From assembly GCA_905221605.1 (NCBI GenBank), contig CAJNDS010002361.1:303364-367363 (forward strand): a stretch of DNA of 64,000 nucleotides. The letters are read 5' to 3'. The DNA is from Symbiodinium natans. Its lineage: Eukaryota > Sar > Dinophyceae > Suessiales > Symbiodiniaceae. Positions within the stretch are counted from its first letter, which is position 1. Each line of letters begins with the position of its first letter. Below the pieces are notes generated by a model. That model ran no database searches. It saw only the letters and a list, made by a program, of their open reading frames with translations, and was not told the origin of the DNA. Positions 49,701-55,029 of this stretch are shown piece after piece. Both the position numbers and the translations under genes were made by a program.

Positions 49701-50618
49701 GAGGGACAGCGAAGTTATGAAAGAGAAGCTGCTTGACATAACTTGAGCAAACCAGTGCCCAAATGTGCCCAACCATGCCCTGCTGCCCTGATTGTACCTT
49801 GTCTGTACCACTTCTGTACCTCTGGTCCTTGAGGCTTGACAGTTTCATCAGTTGGCTGATCCAGCAGAAAGGGCCCGACCTGTACCGCTCCAAGGGTGCC
49901 ATGTCCTTAGAGAGCCAATGCCAAATCCAGTGCCTCTCGTTTCCGCATGTTTGCAAAAGTTTGCGCCAGAGGTCCTCGCTGTGCATGGCCTACCACAGAA
50001 GTACGTGTTTCATGCCGTGCACATGCAGTGCCTTGCCCTGCAAGTTCTACAAGTGCACCATTAGTTCTGAACGAAGCGGCTGGGTTGCAAATTGAGAGGT
50101 TCAGCGGCAAGCCCCAGGATGAGTGGGAACCCAGCGAGAAGAGGCGCACTGCTGCCAGACAGCCAGACACGAGTGGTGCACTAGCCACTAATCCCTTCCC
50201 CTATATGAAGACACCCCCAATGTAGCACACGCCCTGGATCCCGTAGCCCCCTTTTACAATCTCTACAGAATTCCGGGGGGAGGGGGGGCGGCGCCTCAAA
50301 CCTAGCAGCCTAAAGCTTGAAGCTAGCTCTATGACTGAGCCAGCACGCTGAAAAACCCCACTTTCTTGGTACACTTCTCTGATCTTCTCTGCGTGGGGAG
50401 GGAGGGGGGGTGGGTAGGGGGACGGGGGGTGGGAACGGAGGGGGGGGGGTCTTTCATATTGGGGGGAGGGGACGTGATGAGTGATGTGCAAACTTGGATT
50501 GTAGTCCTGGGCTCTTGGGGCGAGAGGGTGTCACAGGTGCTGCAAGATGGTCTTCATCGGAAAGAACTTGGATCGCGAAGAGTTGAACAGGAAATTCGAT
50601 GAGTGCCTTCTGAAGTAG
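31772..50618 (+). CDS. CobW/CBWD-type (COG0523) GTPase metallochaperone, at least 14 exons
   Basis: Recognised exons: 31,772-31,827; 31,909-31,984; 32,045-32,083; 32,194-32,224; 32,347-32,420; 44,545-44,631; 46,415-46,505; 46,641-46,677; 46,764-46,857; 47,093-47,111; His-rich exons near 49,147-49,202, 49,314-49,356 and 49,433-49,491; 49,832-49,895; 49,968-50,031; 50,097-50,143; 50,537-50,618. Motifs in order: Walker A GFLGAGKTTLLN (its Lys codon split by an 81-nt GC-AG intron), ENEFGEVGIDDALL, the metal-site CICC, ETTGLADPAP, NKTDL for guanine specificity, a His/Asp-rich linker (GHDGHDCHEEHGGG), and the CobW C-terminal domain (ISWLIQQKGPDLYRSK ... FIGKNLDREELNRKFDECLL, stop). Most joins keep phase with GT-AG or GC-AG introns. 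The family uses GTP to deliver metals, in CBWD/ZNG1 members zinc. The N-terminus and one or two middle exons are not located. A transposon fills the fifth intron. Confidence 0.9.
32421..33075. other. CobW intron 5, portion left of the transposon
   Basis: Begins with a GC donor (AAG/GCGCGTAAAG) and contains no coding signal. Its right end is AT-rich with (CA)n and (TA)n runs at 33,001-33,036 and the 18-bp palindrome described separately. Confidence 0.7.
33051..33068. repeat. Perfect 18-bp palindrome ATCAATACATGTATTGAT
   Basis: It reads identically on both strands and ends 7 bp before the left terminal inverted repeat. It may be part of the original insertion site, since AT-rich foldable sites are common targets, or a chance product of the TA-rich tract. 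Confidence 0.9.
33076..33109 (+). repeat. Left terminal inverted repeat
   Basis: TCCCAGAGGACACGAGATTG, then an A-run and TCGATCG. Compared with the right end it differs at two positions in the first 21, and the inner A-run is a T-run on the other end. It is followed by TTTTTCGAACATGTTCGAAAA (33,128-33,148), itself a near-perfect palindrome around GAACATGTTC. Confidence 0.85.
33166..33337. repeat. Left subterminal repeats (AAAATCGATAG, 8 copies)
   Basis: Eight copies of AAAATCGATAG or AAAATCAATAG are spaced 17-26 bp apart, mostly followed by CAA or AAA. Transposase-binding subterminal repeats are known in several large DNA transposons; the role here is inferred from position. Confidence 0.8.
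33338..33627. other. Left non-coding margin of the transposon
   Basis: Includes a (TA)n run (33,396-33,415), the hairpin GGGCTTTCCAGCCC at 33,556-33,569 and the short 3' region of the transposase gene, whose stop codon is at 33,628. Confidence 0.6.
33628..34179 (-). CDS. Transposase-like protein, C-terminal exon
   Basis: Open from 34,179 to the stop at 33,628. The latter half is the recognisable part: a Cys/Trp helix (FVAKLCRWSIV), then SKHHMTAHMPSMAKHLAPRH, YWTYGSESFMGFMSHLANAC and a basic C-terminus ending LVLDD. A K-H-H-M-x-x-H motif followed by an aromatic stretch and a G/S/E/xFM-G element is what I recall from a very abundant transposase-like family in Symbiodiniaceae gene models. By analogy with RNase H-fold transposases this region would supply the last catalytic residues. 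The first 40 residues may be intronic. Confidence 0.65.
   Translation of the reverse strand: MSSGSRDDRASLHRLRVVESLKEVYDTLDQPGFRWSEDTCSQATRRYLYLSFYNHVCNVSVALRLNCHFKACFSKEVSKNFAASVQTFLKHYSFLAKRAFVAKLCRWSIVSKHHMTAHMPSMAKHLAPRHYWTYGSESFMGFMSHLANACLAGMSAHKIPWTVMFKYRTFWQLLFKRLLVLDD
34216..34500 (-). CDS. Transposase-like protein, third exon
   Basis: The frame reads VLWELLEARAGSRDTNMSAL, then NAEIQELYQEFGTPASSRLP and CLKHQKGRRIRHFMPVCLEL, before a stop at 34,216. The LKxxKGxxxRHxxPVxLEL arrangement sits just upstream of the C-terminal exon, in the order expected for the same protein. There is no ATG at the open end (a GTG), consistent with an internal exon. Splice sites were not fixed exactly. Confidence 0.6.
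   Translation of the reverse strand: MLWELLEARAGSRDTNMSALNAEIQELYQEFGTPASSRLPNLKWKSDIAGSANEYPCLKHQKGRRIRHFMPVCLELARRYSVSAWLCIVSNLLS
34605..35045 (-). CDS. Transposase-like protein, second exon (Cys-rich and DCLH motif)
   Basis: In order: LLLACIPKSCITEQLMKDLW, GVVYAVTGDLEFFYQEFGLP, a CCWCAC cluster, ASWNDFRDDAAWKATTL, and NAMALSLDCLHVLDLGVSCH near the end. A Cys-rich CxWCxC insert followed by a D-x-L-H-x-L-D-L-G motif is the layout of several RNase H-fold transposases, including TNP2/CACTA-like and KDZ-like families, where the Asp is a catalytic metal ligand. Assignment to any one superfamily is inference. A GTGGGT donor probably lies near 34,610. Confidence 0.65.
35087..35743 (-). CDS. Transposase-like protein, first exon
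   Basis: A true ATG at 35,743 starts MPKRKLEPDHAPSREIRPES, a basic nuclear-localisation-like N-terminus. A helical region follows (AVALLRLWCLGDISASCLQV), then LLLPHEWMLSLDSSAIEEDV and finally FALHGDAAPHSNVDSLLVIS. The Asp in HGDAAPH is a good candidate for the first catalytic metal ligand. The frame stops at 35,087, but the exon probably ends slightly earlier and splices to the segment starting near 35,045. Four exons together would give a protein of roughly 600 residues. Confidence 0.65.
   Translation of the reverse strand: MPKRKLEPDHAPSREIRPESPLAVALLRLWCLGDISASCLQVLAHAATKSGCDQADLVGLASLGGFGVNPNHVQKQLMSRVFTDMVAPEPAVVETKAWGKDKTGQRVFVDTKPPLLLPHEWMLSLDSSAIEEDVLGVNDISTFWDSQPASNPRVAQSAKYFKQALQKTPGLVPFALHGDAAPHSNVDSLLVISLRAMTSRLSVVTGLAIALSKPPLIE
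35744..36259. other. Transposon spacer
   Basis: Contains short direct repeats (TGGAAAACCAAACACTGAAAG twice at 35,747-35,786) and repeated CAGCCTGGAAAGC words at 36,018, 36,217 and 36,250. No coding segment is recognised. Confidence 0.5.
36260..36535 (-). CDS. Transposon cargo: small helical protein or exon
   Basis: About 85 residues: VKLFLTELAKEYGVLEGLKK, QTSNSSHVKSLAKHAQIMEK, KLKPLLLEAVRVLQDAKKMK and AEVTKAIRSS. It is Lys/Leu/Ala-rich and probably alpha-helical, with no known motif. It may be the last exon of the upstream KKPAA-type protein (36.66-37.72 kb). The stop at 36,260 precedes spacer sequence. Confidence 0.5.
   Translation of the reverse strand: MPACCLQVKLFLTELAKEYGVLEGLKKQTSNSSHVKSLAKHAQIMEKCRSSLSKAKGGSAEKLKPLLLEAVRVLQDAKKMKAEVTKAIRSS
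36660..37721 (-). CDS. Transposon cargo: KKPAA-motif protein
   Basis: From an ATG at 37,721 (a second in-frame ATG lies at 37,811): a basic N-terminus with VLKKPSFKKPAACLKPAACL, a Gln/Glu-rich acidic stretch, then a folded-looking domain (LSDSAKQALWKRFEQSRKEH, KGWIKDGGKPSKFYRQATVG, KSLENRWLSHKETVDKIGER), an acidic Asp/Glu/Asn segment (DFALHEAEDDDNDNEHDD) and a Lys/Pro/Gln-rich end. The KKPAA signature also occurs in the first cargo protein at 42.9-43.9 kb. I recall similar proteins as common in Symbiodiniaceae gene sets, with no known function. Charge pattern suggests a nuclear, nucleic-acid-associated role. Confidence 0.65.
37722..38230. other. Transposon spacer with GGGCTGGCCAGCCC hairpin
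   Basis: The 14-bp palindrome lies at 37,887-37,900. The remainder is full of AAACCCCTAAA-type telomere-like words on the + strand leading into the first array. Confidence 0.6.
38231..38547. repeat. Interstitial telomere-type array, C-rich strand on + (CCCTAAA)n
   Basis: Roughly 45 units of CCCTAAA with many CCCCAAA and CCCTAGA variants. TTTAGGG is the telomere repeat known for dinoflagellates. The degeneracy and internal position rule out a chromosome end. Confidence 0.9.
38588..38768. repeat. Minisatellite of alternating GTCATGTGTT / GTCATGGGTT
   Basis: A 20-bp unit (GTCATGTGTT plus GTCATGGGTT or GTCATGGGCT) is repeated about nine times and ends in a T-run. The first units have GGGTT and the later ones GGGCT, showing block-wise expansion. 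Confidence 0.9.
38769..39015. other. Transposon spacer
   Basis: T-rich, with the hairpin GGGCTTGCCAGCCC at 38,793-38,806, then increasingly GGTTTGAGG/GGTTTCAGG telomere-like words. Confidence 0.6.
39016..39457. repeat. Telomere-type arrays meeting head-to-head
   Basis: 39,016-39,335 is (TTTAGGG)n with GGGTTGAGGG variants. At about 39,337 it switches abruptly (GGGTTGAGTAAACCC) to (CCCTAAA)n through 39,457. The two blocks form a large inverted repeat and mark a fusion or inversion point. Two tandem hairpins GGGCTATCCAGCCC follow at 39,463 and 39,480. Confidence 0.9.
39458..39820. other. Transposon spacer
   Basis: Contains repeated CTAGCGTGGTGC(C/T)TGGCC words (39,547 and 39,666) and CCTGGAGTC(C/T)GGGCC words, that is, short local duplications of about 30 bp. 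No coding is recognised. Confidence 0.5.
39821..39990 (-). CDS. Transposon cargo: Cys-rich exon (CxxCxxCxxxxC)
   Basis: On the minus strand the frame reads YSYVSTRSKLRCPSCRGCIF, KDCPDYRGAEAVKDLFRRLF and PTRPWEHQ, then TAG. Four cysteines in CPSCRGCIFKDC spacing suggest a small zinc-binding unit, followed by an amphipathic basic helix. It is an internal or terminal exon without its own ATG, squeezed between two telomere-type arrays. Partner exons are not identified. Confidence 0.5.
40003..40220. repeat. Telomere-type array (TTTAGGG)n
   Basis: About 31 units, much purer than the other two arrays (a few TTTATGG, TTTAAGG and TTTAGGTTTTAGGG variants). It ends next to the hairpin GGGCTTCCAGCCC at 40,237-40,249. 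Confidence 0.95.
40295..40820 (-). CDS. Transposon cargo: Pro/Ala/Lys-rich exon
   Basis: The minus-strand frame is open from about 40,820 to the stop at 40,295. It begins Pro/Lys-rich (PKPKPPPPPTPPDVAPG), continues with Ala/Ser/Gly/Lys repeats (KAAGQATKAASPAKAAGQAS) and ends with a more folded C-terminus (DDQFVNNFGWDCFSECRS). The low-complexity part resembles a histone-H1-like or disordered linker. There is no ATG at its 5' limit, so it is spliced to an upstream exon, probably the coiled coil at 40.9-41.2 kb. Confidence 0.5.
40880..41185 (-). CDS. Transposon cargo: coiled-coil exon
   Basis: The minus-strand frame reads KKKAETKAMLDGEVAQFKDQ, VLQQNLAKIEARKKELASYV, EKTMNDYVQELEEDYDNQVK and AKENEAKARLEENNTYLDRE. 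A continuous heptad-like pattern over some 85 residues predicts a coiled coil for self-association or partner binding. An internal ATG at 41,134 exists, but the frame opens upstream. Telomere-like words flank it on both sides. Confidence 0.6.
41290..41700 (-). CDS. Transposon cargo: helical exon flanked by hairpins
   Basis: The minus-strand frame reads DESFDHWQGRVVAYLSRSYN, KPKSATQSIRSYIQDCFRQA and PASFEEWLDAVVDEVSLEPT, then an acidic and Gln/Leu/Lys-rich C-terminus (LKAQDLKLQAQQLKLKAHEE) ending RVMQ and TAA. The first half is well-mixed and could be a folded domain; the second half is a likely coiled coil. GGGCTGGACAGCCCC hairpins lie directly at both ends (41,275-41,289 and 41,703-41,717), just after the stop codon and just before the exon. 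Confidence 0.55.
   Translation of the reverse strand, partial: CFSFEYCSSKDESFDHWQGRVVAYLSRSYNKPKSATQSIRSYIQDCFRQAQAEATDPNPASFEEWLDAVVDEVSLEPTADQASVEDKAEDETAKPPEDSKAQELKAQDLKLQAQQLKLKAHEEYRVAQEAPIRVMQ
41718..42598. other. Transposon spacer with hairpin cluster
   Basis: Holds a run of GGGCTGTCCAACCC / GGGCATGTCCAGCCC pairs (42,099-42,340) and a (TA)n block at 42,380-42,450 with interspersed CATACAGGCATA. Frames across the hairpins on both strands look peptide-like (GLDSPRRAGHA type) only because the hairpin unit is repeated. Confidence 0.6.
42099..42340. repeat. Cluster of GGGCTGTCC(A/A)GCCC-type hairpin units
   Basis: Five units, most with the form GGGGCTGTCCAACCCA, then GAAACGGGGCATGTCCAGCCC, are spaced 40-60 bp apart. 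A sixth similar unit lies at 43,942-43,992. Each half-unit can fold alone (stem GGGCT/AGCCC, loop of four), and neighbours can pair with one another. Confidence 0.85.
42620..42880 (-). CDS. Transposon cargo: Lys-rich exon
   Basis: The minus-strand frame starts with EEKKKKKKEHKELTAEERSK, encoded by an AAG repeat, and continues LVTMNYSSAVALRVQDSRQL, LQIVTTKFGRQKTRAKVLEL and KAKLAKGGSLLEALHEKAKF. It stops at 42,620 after LQG. The basic helical C-terminus recalls the separate small helical exon at 36.3-36.5 kb in length and character. No family is recognised. A candidate acceptor (GTCCAG) lies just upstream. Confidence 0.5.
   Translation of the reverse strand, partial: ASEEKKKKKKKEHKELTAEERSKLVTMNYSSAVALRVQDSRQLLQIVTTKFGRQKTRAKVLELKAKLAKGGSLLEALHEKAKFLQG
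42911..43858 (-). CDS. Transposon cargo: first protein, KKPAA-motif
   Basis: A true ATG at 43,858 begins MSRGGKLNYTKPDVDQEHLQ. A helical domain of about 150 residues follows (HAVEPAFAFKYRDLKECLIK; VTAEMLVVVFCHCRRLKDPV; FLQACSKATQFQIADLEALR), then a long Ser/Lys/Pro/Gly-rich disordered region, and at the end SSFKKPAACLRKPAASMKKQ. The stop is at 42,911, although splicing may occur before it. It is the promoter-proximal coding exon of the element, 500 bp from the right end. The KKPAA motif links it to the 36.7-37.7 kb protein. Function unknown. Confidence 0.65.
   Translation of the reverse strand: MSRGGKLNYTKPDVDQEHLQDALKEHIRHAGVKASFDLEPYGKLSRSSAVSAVGMSKARPLLERLHAVEPAFAFKYRDLKECLIKAHQDFPGLSESLPLSKQPSFAQVTAEMLVVVFCHCRRLKDPVRFLQACSKATQFQIADLEALRDLQVGEDERGQPDSSQKSSKSSGKAGKLKPTQSLPGESSGNAAKLEESLPSSAKASQLTKSVPGAPGTPPRRTRTADLEVPATPDSQATTQVLGQEADAASPVPASKAGIKRAWGQATEDSSFKKPAACLRKPAASMKKQKARTLFNVDTLHNSVCNIGSCPRTAHP
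43859..44062. other. Right non-coding margin, probable promoter side of the transposon genes
   Basis: Contains one more hairpin unit (43,942-43,992) and a (TA)n run (44,007-44,041). Since all element genes read leftward from here, transcription probably starts in or to the right of this stretch. No core promoter element can be identified. Confidence 0.4.
44063..44332. repeat. Right subterminal repeats (AAAATCGATAG, 10 copies)
   Basis: Ten copies, three of them in a perfect 21-bp tandem (TCAAAATCGATAGAAATTTTCC-like units, 44,107-44,175). They face the same way on the + strand as those at the left end, so they are direct rather than inverted between the two ends. Confidence 0.85.
44327..44360 (-). 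repeat. Right terminal inverted repeat
   Basis: The + strand reads CGATCG, an A-run, TCAATATCGCG and TCCTCTGGGA, followed by TA and a CA repeat. It is the inverted counterpart of 33,076-33,109. Confidence 0.85.
44632..46414. other. CobW intron 6
   Basis: From a GTTCTT donor to a CACACAG acceptor. It holds a short GA-rich block (44,670-44,700), a (TAG)-rich tract (45,110-45,280), and a long poly-G run passing into a poly-C run (45,738-45,772) that could fold back. No gene is recognised; antisense frames look accidental. Confidence 0.7.
47112..49146. other. CobW intron region with unlocated exon(s)
   Basis: A part of the CobW protein expected between the LLGIK exon and the His-rich linker was not found, so one short exon probably lies here. 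Other contents are telomere-like words at 48,180-48,215, a poly-G run at 48,428-48,446, and a dispersed repeat (48,722-48,925). Confidence 0.5.
48722..48925 (-). repeat. Dispersed repeat, copy 1 (minus), with GT/CA tail
   Basis: On the minus strand it begins near CCCAAAGTAAATGCCGTGGC, runs through CAGACAGATGGGCTGGG-like sequence and ends in GACAGACAGACCGACACACA and a (CA)n tail. The same ~190 bp occurs on the + strand at 56,222-56,425, differing by a few substitutions and a ~13-bp indel. Confidence 0.9.
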
Positions 50619-51287
50619 TGCTTCTGGTGGGTTTCCATCGATTCAAAGCACACAGCGACCAGCTGTGTGAGGGAAATCGTGCAAAAGTCACCGCACATTC
50701 CGTTTTGAATTGAATGGCTCATGCCGCAGCATGCCTCGGGCCGATATCGCCACGCATTGCTGTCAGACCCACTTCAACAGACCGGCACTGAGGGGTGCGA
50801 AAAGCGGCACGCGCTGTCTCGGCTCATGAGTGATGGCCGTCCGGACTTCGCTATCATTTCCAGACCGTGCTTGGTTCAGGCTCAAATTGCTAAAGCTGCT
50901 TCGGTCTGAAACCCATAGCTTCAAAGCGGCTGATGCTCAGAGCAGCAGCCCGCTGCTTAGTGACTCTGCGCGGCACCCGTGGCGACCGTTTTGTGCCAGA
51001 ATCTTTCGATTGCCCTGAGTCCCAAAGCCCTGGGCGCCGTGAGAGCCTGGCGGATCGCATTGCCTCGCGCAGCTTGCGCAGCAGCTCCGTTCCAGGTAAA
51101 GGCCCAGCATGGCATGCGATGATGCGGGAGGGGGGGGGAGGGGGGTCCTTCATTTGCCTGTTGTCTGAAGTTAACAAGTATGTGTCGGACACTTTCTTTG
51201 GTTGTGCACAACGATGCGTAGCCGTTGAAGACCGTTGAAGACTGGACTGCGACTTCTCTTGCTCTGTCCTTTTGCTGTCCTGGACAG
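50619..51287. other. Intergenic region between CobW and PH-domain genes
   Basis: About 670 bp on the same-strand junction of two recognised genes. G-rich runs at 51,128-51,147. Open frames exist on both strands but none is convincing. The true 5' exons of the PH gene may lie here. Confidence 0.45.
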
Positions 51288-52668
51288 GCAAGGAGCTGAG
51301 CCATGAGGGTTGGCTTTCAAAACGCAGCTCGGGTAAAGTTTCTGGGAGGCCGGATGGTCGAGGACTCTCATGGTCTGCTTTGTAAAAGTACAGTCAAGAG
51401 GTGGCAGCACCGCTACTTCCGCCTGGAGGGCTGGAGCCCTAGAAACTATAAGAAAACTACCCCTTTCAACCCTTGGATATGTTCGAAAATGCTGGAGGTT
51501 GTTTCCTCCGCTACATGCAGACACCAACAAGCGCCGTCAAGAAGTCTTTCGATTTGCGGAAGCTGCAAAGCCTCTCAGAAGCTTGGCCGGCAACAAGGCA
51601 CGTAGCAGAAGACCACAGAGGTGGCAGCTTGACCTGTCAACTCTTGAGGCTTTCAGGGCTTTCAGCCATATCCATCGAGTGGAATGTTTGTTATGTCTGC
51701 TTTAAGCCGTTTTTCAAGTTTCAGGTGCACTCAGGAGTCCTGTGGAGGTAGCAAGGTTATGCTGGTTTCGCAGCATCTAGAAAAGGCTTTCGCCAGCCTG
51801 TGCGAATCGAACAGAGATGGTGAAGTTGGACTTCGGATATCTTCGAACGCTACGCTGCCCAGGCAAGTGGTCCACAAGAGCTGGAGCTGAACTTCGGCTT
51901 CCGCTGTTGGCGCTTGCGCGCCTTGTTTTATGTGAGATTCAGTCCATGATCAGTCCATTGCCCTGTGAGAAACGAGTTCGCGGCTTCTGGCTTCGGACTC
52001 TGCGGAATGACCCTTTGGTGGGGGCAGTCTCCACAATTGGAGTTTAATTACGTCATGCAATCCATGGAATCGGCGCCTCCCCACCCCATGGACTGGTTTG
52101 GCGCTGACCGTCGCTGACATTCAACGCCTCATCATGTTTTTGAGATTGGGTTGGAGGTCATGGTGACACAGGGTGTTTGCGACCCGAGATGCCATATAGG
52201 GCACATTGCTCCGTGCGATCGTGCACCAACTGAACACACGCTGAACACTGAACACACGCAGGGGTGCAGAGCAGGAGCAGGTGCAAAGCATTCCGTCAGC
52301 ATGAATCCAGACTGCATAGTATGCCACAAGCTTATGCGTATGCTTGTCTGCTTGTGTCCAAGACACATCAAGAGCTGTGGCAAAATGTGAAACCAAATGA
52401 TTCAGCAAGCAGAGACAGCGCAAGCAGAGAGGCATCAAAGAACGTTGCAAACGGGTTCAGGAAAACCACGACAACAGAGTTTCATGGTTTTTCGCGAGCG
52501 GTGAGACAGTTAGGTTCTGCAGAAGGACCTGAGAAATTGAAATCAGATTTCAACGTGCTTCAAGTATCCTTGTTACTCATTGCGCCGAAGTTCGGTCAGA
52601 TCTGGAGGCGGTGCAGATGCAGCCATAGCACGGCGCTGGATGGTGCTGCTCGATGCTGCGCGCCTCAC
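51288..52668 (+). CDS. PH-domain protein (partial gene model)
   Basis: Exons read by splice phase: 51,288-51,332 (KELSHEGWLSKRSS), 51,394-51,429 (VKRWQHRYFRLEG), 51,498-about 51,577 (CFLRYMQTPTSAVKKSFDLR, then KLQSL), about 51,878-51,922 (ELELNFGFRCWRLRA) and about 52,607-52,668 (DAAIARRWMVLLDAARL). Together these give the whole pleckstrin-homology fold: the opening GWLxKR strand, the KRWQxRYFRLEG strand pair, the SFDLRKL strand, a late beta strand, and the C-terminal helix with the invariant Trp (ARRW). The first three exons join in frame with GT/GC donors. PH domains bind phosphoinositides or proteins at membranes. What the rest of the protein carries is not visible. It follows CobW on the same strand. 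Confidence 0.75.
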
Positions 52669-52689
52669 AGGACTTTCATGTAGCCATAG

Positions 52690-52990
52690 ACTGTGCAATC
52701 CACCATGCGGGTATGGTGGTGTGTACCTTACTTGCACTAGCAGTCATGCTGCCGGGCAAGTCCAATGATCGCAATATGATGTACTTGTGAGGTTTGAAAA
52801 CGGTTGCATGCTCAACATTCCAGAGCATCGTTGAATGTGGAGCTTGTTTGTTTGACTTGTTTCTTTATTTTGTGTGCGCGCGTGCCGAGAGGAATCCCCG
52901 GTCAGAGAAAGCCTGCAGGTGCCTGGCAACGAAAGGCTACAGTAGCAGTACTACTGTAGCGATGCTTATGGAAAAGGAACTGTGGTCACC
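52690..52990. other. Spacer or intron, no clear exon
   Basis: No coding-like segment. A short GTAGCAGTACTACTGTAGC partial palindrome lies at 52,942-52,960. Confidence 0.35.
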
Positions 52991-52991
52991 A

Positions 52992-54238
52992 GCTTCTGCC
53001 CTCTGCTCCGCCCACCGTACCTTCAGATTGAGCAGCGGTTGCTCCAAAGGATTGTATGTGACGCCATGTCACAAACAGAGAAACTGGTGCTCGTGCCCAA
53101 AGGCAGCGAACAGTTTTCATGATCGGAAAAACGGAGTATTGCCATGCAAACACACATCTGCACACGTCAAGGCCAAGCACGTGACAAATTCTTAGCATGG
53201 GCTCATGACACAGTATTCGCCGGAAGGGGTAACGAGGAGCACGACTCCTCGCCTGGCGGCTGATGCCTAAGTAAGGGCAGCAGTCGAGATCCTTGTGAAA
53301 AAGAAGTAAATGTGAAAGTTTGTGTGTGTGTCTGAACGTAGGTACTTGTCAAAATGTGTGGGAAAGGAAGTGTGCAAGCTGCAAGAGTGTGTGGACAAAG
53401 TGTTTGTGTGTGTGCCAGCGCATGCGCATGCACGAGTCACCAGAGTCAGGTCCAGATTCTTTCAAGCTATCTTGTGCGAGACGGGGGTGGATTTAGGATG
53501 ACTGTCTGACAGTCTGTGGGACAGCGCTGATGGGGTCCATCCGATCTTGACCGTCTTGGGGTTTGACCAAACCGGTGTGTGTGTAGTATGTGACTATGTG
53601 CATTTCAACTTCGGGACCTCAAAGTCCAAGAGCCCGAGCTCCTTCACCCTGGAGGTGGAGGTGGCGAGGACATCAGCGAAGATGAGGACAGCGACGAGGA
53701 CAGCACGTCCTGCATCTTGGCAACGAAGTGTCCAGTGACTCCATCCAGTGTGTGGGACCCCACCTTGACATTGGAGCAGTGGAAGATTGTGGAAGCCGAT
53801 TGGGGTGGGGCCCTCCGATTAAAGAGTCAATTTCGCAGACTTGTGCAACGACGCCCCTTGCACACGTGCTTCACACCGTGTCAGCTTTTTGAAGCACCGT
53901 TTCTTTTGTGAGGTGCTGTAAGCAGCCTGCCGTCGGTCACGACTGCGGCGTCCGCAACCTCATCGCAGCTGTCGGAGGTGGAGGTGGACACACCCAAGTT
54001 TGGCTCGAAGGCCCGGCTCCTTCGGGATTGCGACTCGAATTGTGGGCGCCAACTTGTCGAAGCTGTCATTCGAAGCAGGAGAAAGCAACCCTTAGGTACG
54101 GACGGCAGTGCCTTGAGACCATCTAGCCGTTGCTTCTGTGACCGGTTGACCGAGTCGGTTGCCATGACAATCACACATCCACGACTCCTCTTGCATGACT
54201 TGTTCGTTCTTTTGCGTTTTTCCGGGAGCTGGCAGTAA
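52992..54238 (+). CDS. Candidate exons of one or more unidentified genes
   Basis: Three + strand segments look coding. 52,992-53,121 reads LLRPPYLQIEQRLLQRIVCD, then AMSQTEKLVLVPKGSEQFS and stops. 53,604-53,911 begins RDLKVQEPELLHPGGGGGED, has an acidic EDISEDEDSDEDS stretch and stays open for 100 codons. About 53,940-54,238 reads SSQLSEVEVDTPKFGSKARL, then RDCDSNCGRQLVEAVIRSRR. The acidic Ser/Asp/Glu run resembles casein-kinase-type substrate regions, but no domain is recognised. A GT/CA-like stretch (53,317-53,420) interrupts. Whether they form one gene is unknown. Confidence 0.35.
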
Positions 54239-55029
54239 GGCCAAGCAACAGCTGGCCATCACCGACATTTTGGAGGCAAGGGTTTGAAATGTGCTTTGTG
54301 GAAGCTAATATTCCGACGTGTTTCTCATTCCTGGAGCCGGCCCAGTTAAGTTGCTGGCATGGCCATGCATTCTGGACCAAGCCTCTTTGTGTTCGGCTGT
54401 TGCTGGCTTTGAATGTCCAAATTGTCTCGGTTAGGCGGACCCCTCGCAGCTCGACGCATGCTTTCTTTCCTGGCTTCCATTCCTCCAGGATGCGGCTTTC
54501 AGCAAAGGGATGCAACAAGTCATTGGAGCTTGTCATTGTATCAAGAAGAGAGAAGAAGGGCATAGCGCACTGCACGGAAGGAAGCTTCGCAGCACAGAGA
54601 AGTTGAGCTAGAAATTCTCTCGAACACAACATGAGAAGATGATTGCCTGAACTCGTCGCAGGGACCCAGGGAAGTACTTAACTCCCTCCGGCCACACCTT
54701 CACGAAAGCATAGTGCCGAAAAGATATCAGAAGAACGTACCCAGCGTGCTCAGGGTGATTAAACGTCCTGCGCGCAAGTTTTGCGAAAAAGGTTGAGACT
54801 TGCGTTGCAGCATGTGCGGTACCAGTGCACCGGCCCAAAGCCGCATGTGGGGAAGCTGAAGCATGAGTCCGAAAAGAGAGGTCACGGCAAATCCCTCGCC
54901 GAACACGGGCACCTCCCTGTGAGGAAGAGATGGTCTTCGGTGACCGGAGCGCCGCGGCTGTAGCTTGACTGCGGCCGATTTGACTTTGAACCCGTGCTTG
55001 GCCAGGAGTCTCAAGGGAAGGACAGCACG
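54239..55029. other. Spacer, coding strand undecided
   Basis: Overlapping frames of 60-150 codons occur on both strands (54,171-54,632 minus; 54,289-54,606 plus; 54,727-55,050 minus). None has splice or motif support. Confidence 0.3.
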
